The translations under genes and the position numbers were made by a program. A stretch of DNA of 64,000 bases, from positions 28,721 through 92,720 of the forward strand of contig DAIMGT010000009.1 of assembly GCA_036723735.1 (NCBI GenBank), in the 5' to 3' direction. Numbering within the stretch: the stretch's first letter is position 1; each line of letters begins with the position of its first letter. Below the pieces are notes generated by a model. The model did no database searches and was not told the DNA's origin. It worked only from the letters and a program-made list of their open reading frames with translations. This document shows, one piece after another, positions 7,032 through 16,234 of the stretch. This DNA is from UBA4656 sp002405525 (GTDB lineage Bacteria; Pseudomonadota; Gammaproteobacteria; Xanthomonadales; Ahniellaceae).

Positions 7032-9866
7032 TCAGGACCGAAGCGACAGGAAATCCACGCTGGCCACGAAGCGCAGGGCGTCGAGCCGCAGGCTGGCCTT
7101 GGGCAGCAGTTCCTCCAGCATGGCCAGCTCGTCGCGCGCGGCGTCGATCTCGGACGCGCGCACGCCGGAGTTGACCCGGGCCAGGGCTTCGAGGCGGTCG
7201 ATCTCCTCGCCGAGCGTGGCTCGCGCAGCCGCCAGCGCGCTCTCGACCAGCGCGGCGGCGCGCGCCTCGGCTTGCCTGCGACAGGCGCCGAGCATCGGCG
7301 GCACCAGTGCGGCGAGATGCTTGCGGTAGCGTGCGACGTCGATGTTGCGCTCGCCCGAGCGGCCCAGCGCGCCGGCGTCGGGGCGCCATTCGCCGCGGTC
7401 GGCGAGCCGCGTATCGACCACGCAGCGCAGCGGCAGCGGCGGCAGGAAACGGTCGGCGCCGAGCTTCGGCGGCGCGATGCATTCGAGCACGAGCACCGCC
7501 TCCAGCAGCGCGCTGCGCGGCGGCAGGCTGTCGTCGACCGCGAAGGCCGCGTTGCCGGTTTCCGCGCCGAGCAGCAGGTCGAGCGCGCCCACCACCATCG
7601 GGTGGTCGAGGCGCAGGAACAGGACGTCCTCGCGCGCCAGCGCGGTCGGCCGGTGGAAGGTCGCCTGCCGCGGCTGGTCGAGCCCCGGGAACGCTTCGGT
7701 GCTGAGCATCTCCGGATCGAGCAGCAACAACTGCGGGCCCTGTTCCTCGATGTCGATCCCGAAATGCTCGAACAGGCGCAGGATGAAGTCGCCTGCGCCG
7801 CGGTCCGCGTCCGCCGCGGCCAATGCCTCCAGCAGTCGCTCGGCGCCCGGTGCGAGGCGGGTGGTGAGCTCCAGCAGGCGGTCGCGACCTTCGGCGATGG
7901 CGGCGGCGAGGTCGGCGTGCGCGGCGCCGGTCTCGGCCACCAGCGCGTCGAGATTGGCGACTGCGTCGGCGTCGCCGCGGGCCAGCGACAAGGCGCATGC
8001 GACCACGCGCTCGCCGTGGCGCTTGAGCAGTTCGCGGCCGTCCTCCGGGCTGCCGGTGAGCGCGCCCAGGCCCTCGTCGAGCCAGCGCAGCAGCGCATGC
8101 TGCGCGCTGCTTTCGAACACGCAGGCGTGGATGTTGACGTCGCCGCGCTGGCCGATGCGGGCGAGGCGGCCGATGCGCTGCTCGAGCAGGTCCGGGTCCA
8201 GCGGGAAGTCCCACAGCACGAGGTGCTGCGCGAACTGGAAGTTGCGGCCCTCGCTGCCGATCTCGGTGCACAGCAGCAGGCGTGCGCCGCCGGGGTCGGC
8301 GAAGTGCGCTGCGGCGCGGTCGCGCTGCACGATGCCGAGCCCCTCGTGAAAGCGCGCCACCGCGACTCCGGAGCGCAGGCGCAATGCTTCCTCCAGCGCG
8401 TGCAGCTTGGGCTGGCAGCGGGTGATGAGCAGGAACTTCTCGCCGGCGTGCGCGTCGAGCAGTCCGACCAGCCACGCCAGGCGTGGATCGTCGAGGTAGG
8501 ACAGCGGCGGGGCGAAGGGCGGCGCGGCGATGTCGCCGAGGAACTCCTCGACCAGTCGCTCGCGCAGGGTGTCGTCGGTCGCCGCCGGCAGCAACGCGAT
8601 GCGCGGCACGCGGCGCGGGAAGCCGCCGACCACCGCGCGGCGGTTGCGGAACATGACCCGCCCGGTACCGTGCCGGTCCACCAGCTGCCGCAGCGCGGCG
8701 GTGCGCGCCTCGGCGTCGCCGCGCGCCGCGGCCGCCGCCGCTTCCGGGCCGAGCAGGCGTTCCAGTTCCGCCAGGTCGGCGTTCGTCGGCCCCTCGCCGG
8801 CATCGAGCCGCGCGGCCAGCCGCGACAGCGCGAGATACTGCGCACCTTCGCGCTGGAATGCCTCCAGATCGTGGTAGCGCGCCGGATCGAGCAGGCGCAG
8901 CCGCGCGAAGTGTCCGCTGCGGCCGAGCTGCTCCGGGGTGGCGGTGAGCAGCAGCACGCCCGGAGTACGGCGGGCCAGCGTATCCACCAGCTGGTACTCG
9001 CGGCTCGCCGATTCCGGCGACCAGGCCAGATGGTGCGCCTCGTCGACTACCAGCAGGTCCCAGCCGGCCTTCAGCGCGGCCTTCGCGCGCTCGCCCCGGC
9101 CGGCGAGGAAACCCAGGTCGGTGATCACCATCTGCTCGTCGAGGAATGGATTGCGCCCATCGCCGGCCGCTTCGATCGCCTCCGCGCGCTCCTCGTCGAA
9201 GATCGCGAAGTCGAGATTGAAGCGACGGCGCAGCTCGACGAACCACTGATAAACCAGCGCCTCGGGCAGCAGCACCAGCACGCGCCCGGCGCGCCCGGAG
9301 GCGACCAGACGCGCGATCACGGTGCAGGCTTCGATCGTCTTGCCCAGGCCCACCTCGTCGGCCAGCAGCACGCGCGGCGGCCGCCGCTCGCTGGCAATCT
9401 CGGCCACCCGCAGCTGGTGCGGGACCAGGTCGATGCGCGCCGACAGTGCGCCGAAGCCGGCGTCACGGCGCGCCTGGGCGCGGCGCTCCAGCGCCTCCAG
9501 CCGAAGGTCGAACGCGCCCGGGCGGTCGACGCGGCCGCCGAGCAGGCGATCATCGGCCTTGGAGATGTCCTGCACGTCGTCCAGCGCGCCCTCGGGAACG
9601 CGCTGGCCGCCGCCGCGGTAGTGCAGCACGCCGTCGCGGTCCTCGACTTCCTCGACCACGAAGCGCGCGCCGTTGGCATTGACCTTGTCGCCGACGCGGA
9701 ACGCGGCGCGCAGCAGCGGCGCGCTGGCCACGGCGTAGACGCGCATGGTGCCGGTGGCGGCGAACAGGACCTGGACCTGGCGAGGATCGGCGCGCAGCAC
9801 CGTGCCGAGCCCGAGTTCCGGCTCGGCGGTGGACAGCCAGCGCTGCCCGGGAACGAATGGCGACAT
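7032..9866 (-). CDS. rapA: RNA polymerase-associated protein RapA (Swi2/Snf2 ATPase)
   Basis: A 944-residue Swi2/Snf2 ATPase that recycles RNA polymerase after transcription (E. coli RapA 968). An N-terminal Tudor-like region (residues ~1-105) precedes the helicase core. Walker A is DEVGLGKTIEA (about 170-180), the DEAH box is VVDEAHHLAW (about 274-283), motif III is LTATPEQLG, and motif VI is EQRIGRLARIGQRGD. A long C-terminal helical region carrying RapA-specific sequence follows. The start MSPFVPGQRW is the usual RapA N-terminus. It converges on the rhomboid gene and is divergent from the M14 peptidase. Confidence 0.95.
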   Translation of the reverse strand: MSPFVPGQRWLSTAEPELGLGTVLRADPRQVQVLFAATGTMRVYAVASAPLLRAAFRVGDKVNANGARFVVEEVEDRDGVLHYRGGGQRVPEGALDDVQDISKADDRLLGGRVDRPGAFDLRLEALERRAQARRDAGFGALSARIDLVPHQLRVAEIASERRPPRVLLADEVGLGKTIEACTVIARLVASGRAGRVLVLLPEALVYQWFVELRRRFNLDFAIFDEERAEAIEAAGDGRNPFLDEQMVITDLGFLAGRGERAKAALKAGWDLLVVDEAHHLAWSPESASREYQLVDTLARRTPGVLLLTATPEQLGRSGHFARLRLLDPARYHDLEAFQREGAQYLALSRLAARLDAGEGPTNADLAELERLLGPEAAAAAARGDAEARTAALRQLVDRHGTGRVMFRNRRAVVGGFPRRVPRIALLPAATDDTLRERLVEEFLGDIAAPPFAPPLSYLDDPRLAWLVGLLDAHAGEKFLLITRCQPKLHALEEALRLRSGVAVARFHEGLGIVQRDRAAAHFADPGGARLLLCTEIGSEGRNFQFAQHLVLWDFPLDPDLLEQRIGRLARIGQRGDVNIHACVFESSAQHALLRWLDEGLGALTGSPEDGRELLKRHGERVVACALSLARGDADAVANLDALVAETGAAHADLAAAIAEGRDRLLELTTRLAPGAERLLEALAAADADRGAGDFILRLFEHFGIDIEEQGPQLLLLDPEMLSTEAFPGLDQPRQATFHRPTALAREDVLFLRLDHPMVVGALDLLLGAETGNAAFAVDDSLPPRSALLEAVLVLECIAPPKLGADRFLPPLPLRCVVDTRLADRGEWRPDAGALGRSGERNIDVARYRKHLAALVPPMLGACRRQAEARAAALVESALAAARATLGEEIDRLEALARVNSGVRASEIDAARDELAMLEELLPKASLRLDALRFVASVDFLSLRS

Positions 9867-9989
9867 CGGAGGCTCGACGGCGGACGGCCGGCGATTATCC
9901 GCGATGCGCGGCCGCGACGCGACGGCCGGCAGCGCGAACGGCGCGGCTGGACGTCAGGCTAGACTGGCACCAACTTCAGAGACCTGCCC

Positions 9990-11768
9990 GTGCGCGCAAT
10001 CGCCCTCCTGTCCGCCTTGCTCCTGCCGCTGGCCGCGCCAGCCGGCGACTGGCGCACTGACGCCGAAGCGTCCGGATACCGGCGCACGCCCGATCTTGCC
10101 GCCACCATGGCGTGGATCGAGCGTCTCGCCGCCGCCACCGACACGGTGCGCGTCGAACGCTTCGGCACCAGCGCCGAGGGCCGGCCGCTGCACGTGGTGG
10201 TCGCCAGCGCCGACCGCGCGTTCACGCCCGAGCGCGCGCACGCGCGCGGCCACAGCGTGCTGTGGGTGCAGGCCGGCATCCACCCCGGCGAGATCGAGGG
10301 CAAGGACGCGGGTCTTGCCCTGCTGCGCGACCTCACCGTCGCCGCGCGCCATCGCGGCCTGCTCGACGGCACGGTGCTGGTGTTCATCCCGGTCTTCAAC
10401 GTCGACGGCCACGAGCGCTCGGGACCGCACAACCGAGTCAACCAGGACGGTCCGGAATCGGTCGGCTGGCGCGCCACCGCGCAGAACCTCAACCTGAACC
10501 GCGATCACGTCAAGGCCGACGCCCCGGAGATGCGGGCCTGGCTCGGCCTGTGGAACCGCTGGCGGCCGCACCTGCTGGTCGACCTGCACACCACCAATGG
10601 CGCCGACTACGAGTACGACCTGACCTGGTACCTGGAGGAGTGGGGCAACCAGGCGCAGGCGATCCGGGACTGGCAGCAGGCGGCGCTGGTCGGTCGCGTG
10701 TTTCCGGCCACCGACCGCCGCGGCCATGTGCTGGGGCCGTACATCAACCTCGTCGACCATCGTGATCCGCGCGCCGGACTGGTCAACTTCGGGTCCGGAC
10801 CGCGCTTCTCCACCGGCTACGCCGCGCTGAGGCGGCGACCTGGGCTGCTGGTCGAAACGCACATGCTCAAGTCCTACCGGCGCCGGGTCCGGGCCACCTA
10901 CCACCTGCTGCTGGAGCTGCTGCGCGAACTCGACAGCAACGGCGCGGCGCTGCGCGCGGCGGTCGCCACGGCCGAAGCTGCCGCGCTGGCCCGCGCGGCG
11001 CAGGAAGCGCCGCGGCTCGCGGTCGCGTTCCGGCCCGCCGACACGCCCGAGGACTTCGTGCTGCGCGGCGTGGCGTTCACGCAGGAGCGCAGCGACGTGT
11101 CCGGCGACACCTGGATCCGCTACGACCCGTCCCGGCCGCAGCGCTACGAGGTCCCGTTCCGTCGCGCGATGGTGCCGGTCGCCGAGGTCGCGCTGCCGGC
11201 TGCCTACGTGTTGCGGCCTTCGGCCGCCGAGGCCATCGCGCGGGTCGCGGCGCACGGACTGGCGCACTTCCGGCTGGCGGCGGCCGCCGCGGTGGCGGCG
11301 CGCGGCTGGCGGGTGTCCGGGCCGACGTGGGCGCCGCTGCCGTTCGAGGGCCGCCACGCGCTGGTCTCGTTCGAGGCCGCGGACCTCGCGCGCAGCGTGG
11401 CGCTGCCCGCCGGCAGCCTGGTGGTGCCGCTGGACCAGCCGGCTGCCGACCTCGCGGTGCAGCTGTTCGAGCCCGCCGCGCCCGACTCCCTGCTGCGCTG
11501 GGGCTTCTTCGACGCCCATTTCGAGCGCAAGGAGTACGCCGATCCGCGCAAGCTCGAGCGACTGGCGCGCGACATGCTGGCCGCCGACCCCGCGCTCGGC
11601 GAGGCGTTCGCGCGCGCTCTCGCCGACCCCGCGTTCGCCGCCAGTCCGGCGGCGCGGCTCGATTTCTTCCACCGGCGCTCGCCGTGGGCCGACCCCGAGC
11701 TCGGCGTGCTGCCGGTGTGGCGGATCGATCGCGCGGAACTGGCACGACTGCGGGAGCAGGTCCGATGA
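9990..11768 (+). CDS. Secreted M14-family zinc carboxypeptidase
   Basis: A 592-residue predicted exported metallopeptidase. The N-terminus has a short signal peptide (MRAIALLSALLLPLAAPAG). Zinc ligands of the M14 family are visible: HPGE with His about residue 98 and Glu 101, and the third-ligand His in DLHTTNG (about 200). The catalytic Glu lies in LLVETHMLKSY (about 289). The C-terminal ~250 residues are a family-specific extension without a named domain. Likely role: peptide or peptidoglycan-fragment hydrolysis in the periplasm. Its stop overlaps the start of the next gene by 4 bp (ATGA), so translation is probably coupled. Confidence 0.88.
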   Translation: MRAIALLSALLLPLAAPAGDWRTDAEASGYRRTPDLAATMAWIERLAAATDTVRVERFGTSAEGRPLHVVVASADRAFTPERAHARGHSVLWVQAGIHPGEIEGKDAGLALLRDLTVAARHRGLLDGTVLVFIPVFNVDGHERSGPHNRVNQDGPESVGWRATAQNLNLNRDHVKADAPEMRAWLGLWNRWRPHLLVDLHTTNGADYEYDLTWYLEEWGNQAQAIRDWQQAALVGRVFPATDRRGHVLGPYINLVDHRDPRAGLVNFGSGPRFSTGYAALRRRPGLLVETHMLKSYRRRVRATYHLLLELLRELDSNGAALRAAVATAEAAALARAAQEAPRLAVAFRPADTPEDFVLRGVAFTQERSDVSGDTWIRYDPSRPQRYEVPFRRAMVPVAEVALPAAYVLRPSAAEAIARVAAHGLAHFRLAAAAAVAARGWRVSGPTWAPLPFEGRHALVSFEAADLARSVALPAGSLVVPLDQPAADLAVQLFEPAAPDSLLRWGFFDAHFERKEYADPRKLERLARDMLAADPALGEAFARALADPAFAASPAARLDFFHRRSPWADPELGVLPVWRIDRAELARLREQVR

Positions 11769-12721
11769 ACGTGCACAGCGACGGACCCGACCTCGACCAG
11801 CACGACGGCTACCGCCGCCTGCTGGCCGTCACTGCCCACCTGCCGCCGCCGCGCACGGCGGTGGCGCATCCGATGTCGGCCGAGGCGCTCGGCGCGGCGC
11901 GCGAGGCCCACGACGCAGGGCTGATCCGCGCCATCCTGGTCGGCCCATCGGTGCGCCTGGAGCGGCTGGCGGCGGAATCCGGCGTCGGCATCGCCGACCT
12001 CGAACGGGTGCCGACCGAGCACAGCGTGGCGTCCGCTGCGGCGGCGGTGGCGCTGGTGCGCGCCGGCAGGGCGGACGCGGTGATGAAGGGCAGCCTGCAC
12101 ACCGACGAGTTCCTGCACGCCGTGCTCGACGGCAACACCGGGCTTCGCACCGGCCGCCGAGCCAGTCACGTGTTCGTGGTCGACGTGCCGGGTTTTCCGC
12201 GCCCGCTGCTGGTCACCGACGCGGTGATCAACATTTTTCCGGGCCTCGGCGAAAAGGCCGACATCTGCCAGAACGCGATCGAACTCGCGCAGCGCCTCGG
12301 CATCCACCGGCCGCGGGTCGCGCTGCTGGCGCCGGTGGAGACGGTCAACCCGAAGATCCCTTCCACGCTCGATGCCGCTGCGCTGTGCAAGATGGCCGAC
12401 CGCGGCCAGATCACCGGCGGGGTGCTGGAGGGCCCGCTCGCCCTCGACGCGGCGATCGACCCCGATTCGGCGCGGATCAAGGGCATCCAGTCTGCGGTCG
12501 GCGGCGCGGCCGATATCCTCGTCGCGCCCGACCTCGACAGCGGCAACATCCTGGTCAAGCAGCTCACCTTCATGATGAAGGCCGACGCCGCCGGGATCGT
12601 GCTCGGCACGCGGGTGCCGGTGATCCTGACCTCGCGCGCGGACAGCCGATACACGCGGCTGGCGTCCTGCGCGCTCGGCCGGCTACTCGCGGCCCGCGCG
12701 GCGCAGCGGTCGCCGGCCTGA
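11765..12721 (+). CDS. Phosphate acetyl/butyryltransferase (PTA_PTB family)
   Basis: A 318-residue enzyme of the phosphotransacetylase family, which interconverts an acyl-CoA and an acyl-phosphate. Visible family features are the AHPMSAEALGAAREA block near the N-terminus, the central DAVMKGSLHTDEFLHAVL motif, and PGLGEKADICQNAIELA. It lacks the MaoC-like hydratase domain that is fused to some relatives. Acetyl versus butyryl specificity cannot be decided here. The ATG overlaps the peptidase stop by 4 bp, and an acetate kinase follows after 5 bp, giving a complete acyl-CoA to acyl-phosphate to acid pathway that makes ATP. Confidence 0.87.
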   Translation: MNVHSDGPDLDQHDGYRRLLAVTAHLPPPRTAVAHPMSAEALGAAREAHDAGLIRAILVGPSVRLERLAAESGVGIADLERVPTEHSVASAAAAVALVRAGRADAVMKGSLHTDEFLHAVLDGNTGLRTGRRASHVFVVDVPGFPRPLLVTDAVINIFPGLGEKADICQNAIELAQRLGIHRPRVALLAPVETVNPKIPSTLDAAALCKMADRGQITGGVLEGPLALDAAIDPDSARIKGIQSAVGGAADILVAPDLDSGNILVKQLTFMMKADAAGIVLGTRVPVILTSRADSRYTRLASCALGRLLAARAAQRSPA

Positions 12722-12726
12722 GCGCG

Positions 12727-13869
12727 ATGGCTCTGCTGGCGCTCAATGCCGGTTCGGCTTCGCTCAAGGCCGGGTGGTTCGATGCCGCCGACGCACCGTC
12801 CCGCTGGCGAGCGCAGGTCGACCTCGCGCGGGGCGAACTGCGCGCCGGCGACGCGGTGCGGGCCTGCGCCGTCGGGACGGACGTCGCGGGCGCGACCGAC
12901 CAGCTGCTGGCCGCGCTGTCCGGCGAGCGCTTCGGCGCGCCGGCCGTGGTCGCGCACCGCATCGTGCACGGCGGCCCGCGGTTCACCGCCGCGGTGGAGA
13001 TCGACGCCGCGACGGAGGCCGCGCTGCGCGACCTCGTGTCGCTGGCGCCGCTGCACCAGCCGGCCAACCTGGCGGCGCTCGCCGCCGCGCGCGCGGCCTT
13101 TCCTGCGGCGCGCCATGTGGCCTGTTTCGACACCGCCTTCCACGCGCACTGGCCCGACGCCGCGCGGCGCTTCGCCCTGCCGCGGCGCCTGCACGATGCA
13201 GGCATTCGTCGCTACGGCTTCCACGGTCTTGCCCACGCCCACGCCGCGCGCCGCCTGCGCGCCGCGCTGCCGCACGCGCGGCGCGCCGTCGTCGCCCACC
13301 TCGGCGGCGGCTCCAGCCTGTGCGCGCTGGCCGGATTCGCCAGCGTCGACGCGAGCATGGGCTATTCCGCGCTGGACGGGCTGCCGATGGGAACGCGCTG
13401 CGGCGCGCTCGATGCCGGTGCGGTGCTCGACCTCGCCGGGCCGCGCGGGATGCCGCTGGCGGACCTGCAGCGGCTGCTGTACCGGGAGTCCGGGCTGCTG
13501 GGCGTGTCGGGTCTGAGCGCCGACATGCGGGTCCTGCTGGAAAGCGACGCCATTGCGGCGCGCGAGGCGGTGGACCTCTACGTGCACCACCTGATCCGCG
13601 GCGTCGGCGCGATGGCCGCGACTCTCGGCGGCATCGACGCGCTGGTCTTCAGTGGCGGGATCGGCGAACACGCGGCGCCGATCCGCGCCGTGGCCTGTGC
13701 GCGGCTCGGATTCCTCGGCCTGGCGATCGATCCGGCGGCGAATGCCGCACACGCGGAAGTACTGGAAGCAGACGGCAGCCAGGTTGCGGTGCGCATCGTC
13801 GCGTGCGACGAGGAGTCCGAGATGGCGCGCGAGGCATTCGCCCTACTGCAGGCGGCGCCGCGCGACTGA
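12727..13869 (+). CDS. ackA: Acetate kinase (acetokinase family)
   Basis: A 380-residue acetokinase-family enzyme that transfers phosphate between acyl-phosphate and ADP. Visible motifs are LALNAGSASLK at the N-terminus, the AHLGGGSSLCA phosphate-binding loop, DGLPMGTRCGALDAG in the centre, and VFSGGIGEHAAP near the C-terminus. It is slightly shorter than the ~400 of E. coli AckA, and the N-terminal motif is somewhat degenerate. It follows the phosphotransacetylase gene by 5 bp in one operon. Acetate is the default substrate by family; propionate or butyrate is not excluded. It converges on the beta-CASP gene. Confidence 0.9.
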   Translation: MALLALNAGSASLKAGWFDAADAPSRWRAQVDLARGELRAGDAVRACAVGTDVAGATDQLLAALSGERFGAPAVVAHRIVHGGPRFTAAVEIDAATEAALRDLVSLAPLHQPANLAALAAARAAFPAARHVACFDTAFHAHWPDAARRFALPRRLHDAGIRRYGFHGLAHAHAARRLRAALPHARRAVVAHLGGGSSLCALAGFASVDASMGYSALDGLPMGTRCGALDAGAVLDLAGPRGMPLADLQRLLYRESGLLGVSGLSADMRVLLESDAIAAREAVDLYVHHLIRGVGAMAATLGGIDALVFSGGIGEHAAPIRAVACARLGFLGLAIDPAANAAHAEVLEADGSQVAVRIVACDEESEMAREAFALLQAAPRD

Positions 13870-13906
13870 GGAGGCCTCGGCGCGCGGCGGGCCGGACACG
13901 CCGCAT

Positions 13907-15292
13907 TCAGGCGTCCGCCGACCCGCCGGGCTTGGCCAGCCCCACCTTGCAGCCGAAGCGACGCGCGAGTTTTTCCGCCAGCACCTCGCGCGCCTTGTCC
14001 TCGCCGTGCACCAGCCACACCGGCGGTCGATCTCGGAAGTGTCCGTACCACGCCAGCAGGCCGCCCTGGTCGGCATGGGCGGACAGCCCGCCGATGGTGT
14101 GGACCTGGGCTGCGACCCGGACCTGCTCGCCGAAGATGCGCACGAAGCGCTTGCGTTCGACCAGGTCGCGGCCGAGCGTGCCGTGGGCCTGATAGCCTGC
14201 GATCACCACGTGGGTGGAAGGCCGCCAGAGGTGGTGGCGCAGGTGGTGCACGATGCGCCCGCCGTTGCACATGCCGGAGCCGGCGATGATGATCGCTCCG
14301 CCGCGCAATTCGTTGAGCTTTTGCGACTCGGCCGGCTCGACGGTCGTGGCGAGGTTCGGCAGTTGGAACGGTTCGCGTCCCTTCCAGATCGAGCGCGCCT
14401 CCTCGTCGAGCAGCGTCAGGTGGCGGCGATAGAGCTCGACCACCCTGGCGGCCATCGGTGAATCCAGCGCGATCCGCCAGCCATCGAGTCCCCAGGCCTC
14501 GTAGTGCCGCGCCATCCAGTACAGGATTTCCTGACTGCGGCCGACCGCGAAGGCTGGGACCAGCACCATGCCGCCCTCGGCGTGCGCGCGGTGGAAGATC
14601 GCGCCCAGTTCCGCCACCGTGTCCTCGCGCGAGCGATGCATGCGGTCGCCGTAGGTGGACTCCATCACCACGAGATCGGCGCGTTCGATCGGTGTCGGGT
14701 CGCGCATCACCGGCGCGTCGCGCGGGCCGATGTCGGCGGAAAACACGATGCGCCGTTCGCGACCGTTGGACTCGCCCGCGACGTCGACGATCGCGGCACC
14801 GAGGATGTGTCCCGCATCGTGCAGGACCAGCCTCACGCCGGGCAGGATCTCGCGTTCCTCGCCGTATTCCAGCGGCACCAGCTGGCGCAGGGCGCGGTTG
14901 ACGTCGTCGAGGTCGTAGGGCGCCTCGATTCGCTTCTGCCCGCGCCGCGCGCGGCGGCGGTTCTCGTGCTCGGCGTCGGCCATCGCCAGCCTTGCCGCGT
15001 CCTCGAGCATGATGCGGGCGAGGTCGGCGGTGGCGCGGTGGGTGAAGACCGGGCCGCGGTAGCCGCGGCGCGACAGCAGCGGCAGCCGGCCCACATGGTC
15101 GATGTGCGCGTGCGAGAGCACCATCGCGTCCAGCGCCCGCACGTCGAAAGCGAACCTCGCCGCATTCCGGCTACGCTCGTCGCGACCGCCCTGCACCATG
15201 CCGCAGTCGAGCAGCACGCGCCGCTCGCCGACGTGCAGCAGGTGGCAGGACCCGGTGACCTCGCCGGCCGCACCGAAGAACTCGATCCGCAT
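13907..15292 (-). CDS. MBL-fold / beta-CASP ribonuclease-like metallohydrolase
   Basis: A 461-residue protein of the Ysh1/CPSF73-like beta-CASP group, whose bacterial members are RNA nucleases or RNA-processing candidates. The zinc motif HAHIDHVG lies at residues 61-68, with further ligands in HDAGHILGAA and FSADIG. The beta-CASP insert (about 190-380) carries ESTYGDRMH and PAFAVGRSQEILYW. The C-terminal motif HTIGGLSAHADQGG completes the site. The ATG at 15292 was chosen because MRIEFFGAAGEVTGS is the standard start of the fold; the frame is open much further upstream. Its start overlaps that of the divergent thpR by 2 bp. Confidence 0.9.
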   Translation of the reverse strand: MRIEFFGAAGEVTGSCHLLHVGERRVLLDCGMVQGGRDERSRNAARFAFDVRALDAMVLSHAHIDHVGRLPLLSRRGYRGPVFTHRATADLARIMLEDAARLAMADAEHENRRRARRGQKRIEAPYDLDDVNRALRQLVPLEYGEEREILPGVRLVLHDAGHILGAAIVDVAGESNGRERRIVFSADIGPRDAPVMRDPTPIERADLVVMESTYGDRMHRSREDTVAELGAIFHRAHAEGGMVLVPAFAVGRSQEILYWMARHYEAWGLDGWRIALDSPMAARVVELYRRHLTLLDEEARSIWKGREPFQLPNLATTVEPAESQKLNELRGGAIIIAGSGMCNGGRIVHHLRHHLWRPSTHVVIAGYQAHGTLGRDLVERKRFVRIFGEQVRVAAQVHTIGGLSAHADQGGLLAWYGHFRDRPPVWLVHGEDKAREVLAEKLARRFGCKVGLAKPGGSADA

Positions 15293-15902
15293 GGACCCGA
15301 CTCCACCAGCCATCGTTGCCGCACAGGATAGCGCCGTGCGGCGCCTGTTCGTGGGCTGGATGGCCGGGCCGGCGGCGCGCGAGTCGCTGGCCGCGCTGCA
15401 GGAGCTGCTGCGCCCGCGTTTCCCCCGGCAGGGCCTGCGCTGGGTCGCGCCCGCCGACCTGCATGTCACCCTGTGGTTCCTCGGCGAACTGTTGTACGAG
15501 CGCGAGCAGCGCGTCGCCGCCGCGCTGTCCATGTTCGCCGCCGGCGTCCGGCCGGTCGCCGCGCACACCGCCGCGCTGCGCTGGTGGCCGTCGACCGCGG
15601 CGCCGCGCGTGATGGTGCTCCAGGTCGATTCGCACGGTGCGCTGGAGCGTGTCGCGGCCGCACTGGAGCCGGTGCTGCGGAAAGCGGGGGTGGAGCCCCA
15701 GTGCCGCCGCTTCCGCGCCCACCTGACGCTGGCGCGGGTCGTCGACCCATGCGCGCCGGTGACCGATCCCGGCGACTGCATGCCGCACGTGCCGCTGCCG
15801 ATGGGTCGGCTGTCGCTGGTCGACAGCGCGGTGCGCGACGACGGCACACGCTACCGTGAACTGGCTGGCTGGCCGCTCGCTGGCGGCCGAGGCGTGGTGT
15901 GA
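15291..15902 (+). CDS. thpR: RNA 2',3'-cyclic phosphodiesterase ThpR
   Basis: A 203-residue 2H phosphoesterase (formerly LigT), which opens 2',3'-cyclic phosphates on RNA ends. The two HxT motifs are LHVTLWFLGE and AHLTLARVV, and RRLFVGWMAGP near the N-terminus corresponds to the usual RLFfAl start. The start at 15291 shares a CATG tetranucleotide with the start of the oppositely oriented beta-CASP gene, so the two have no intergenic space at all. In-frame alternative starts exist inside the beta-CASP gene but would add unrelated sequence. Both products act on RNA by family, which fits the tight pairing. Confidence 0.88.
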   Translation: MDPTPPAIVAAQDSAVRRLFVGWMAGPAARESLAALQELLRPRFPRQGLRWVAPADLHVTLWFLGELLYEREQRVAAALSMFAAGVRPVAAHTAALRWWPSTAAPRVMVLQVDSHGALERVAAALEPVLRKAGVEPQCRRFRAHLTLARVVDPCAPVTDPGDCMPHVPLPMGRLSLVDSAVRDDGTRYRELAGWPLAGGRGVV

Positions 15903-16234
15903 CGGCGATCCCCGGCGGCGGGCCACCGACGGCCCGGGGACGATCCGGCGCTCGGGCGCGCATTCCCCGGGCGCGACCCAGGGTGCGGTTCCGGGGCGGC
16001 GACCGGTTCGCCATGGAAGAGACCCATGCGGCGCGCGTTCGCGCGGGATTCCAGCGCCGCACCGCGAACGCTCACGCTGCCGGCACGCGCGCTTCATCGG
16101 CGAGCAACGCGATGCTGACGCCGGATGCACGTCCGCGAAGACGCGCCTCACCGTTCATCGACCGCCGCCGAACATACGACCTGCGAGGGTGACACCACGT
16201 GCAGGCTGCTGCGCGCAACCCCAGGAGAATCCGC
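15903..16234. other. 332-bp gap between thpR and the fasciclin gene
   Basis: No convincing gene is seen. Short open frames here are Arg/Pro-rich composition artefacts. The right end holds the Shine-Dalgarno-like AGGAG at about 16223-16227 for the fasciclin gene. I cannot place a promoter confidently. Confidence 0.5.

Noticed and set aside
6105..9962. 1285-codon open frame on the + strand opposite rapA
   Set aside because: It is antisense to rapA, is Arg/Gln/His/Ala-rich with no recognisable domain, and is explained by high GC and codon bias of the real gene.
15899..16192. 97-codon open frame between thpR and fasciclin genes
   Set aside because: Arg/Pro/Ala composition, overlap with the thpR end, no conserved motif and no ribosome site.
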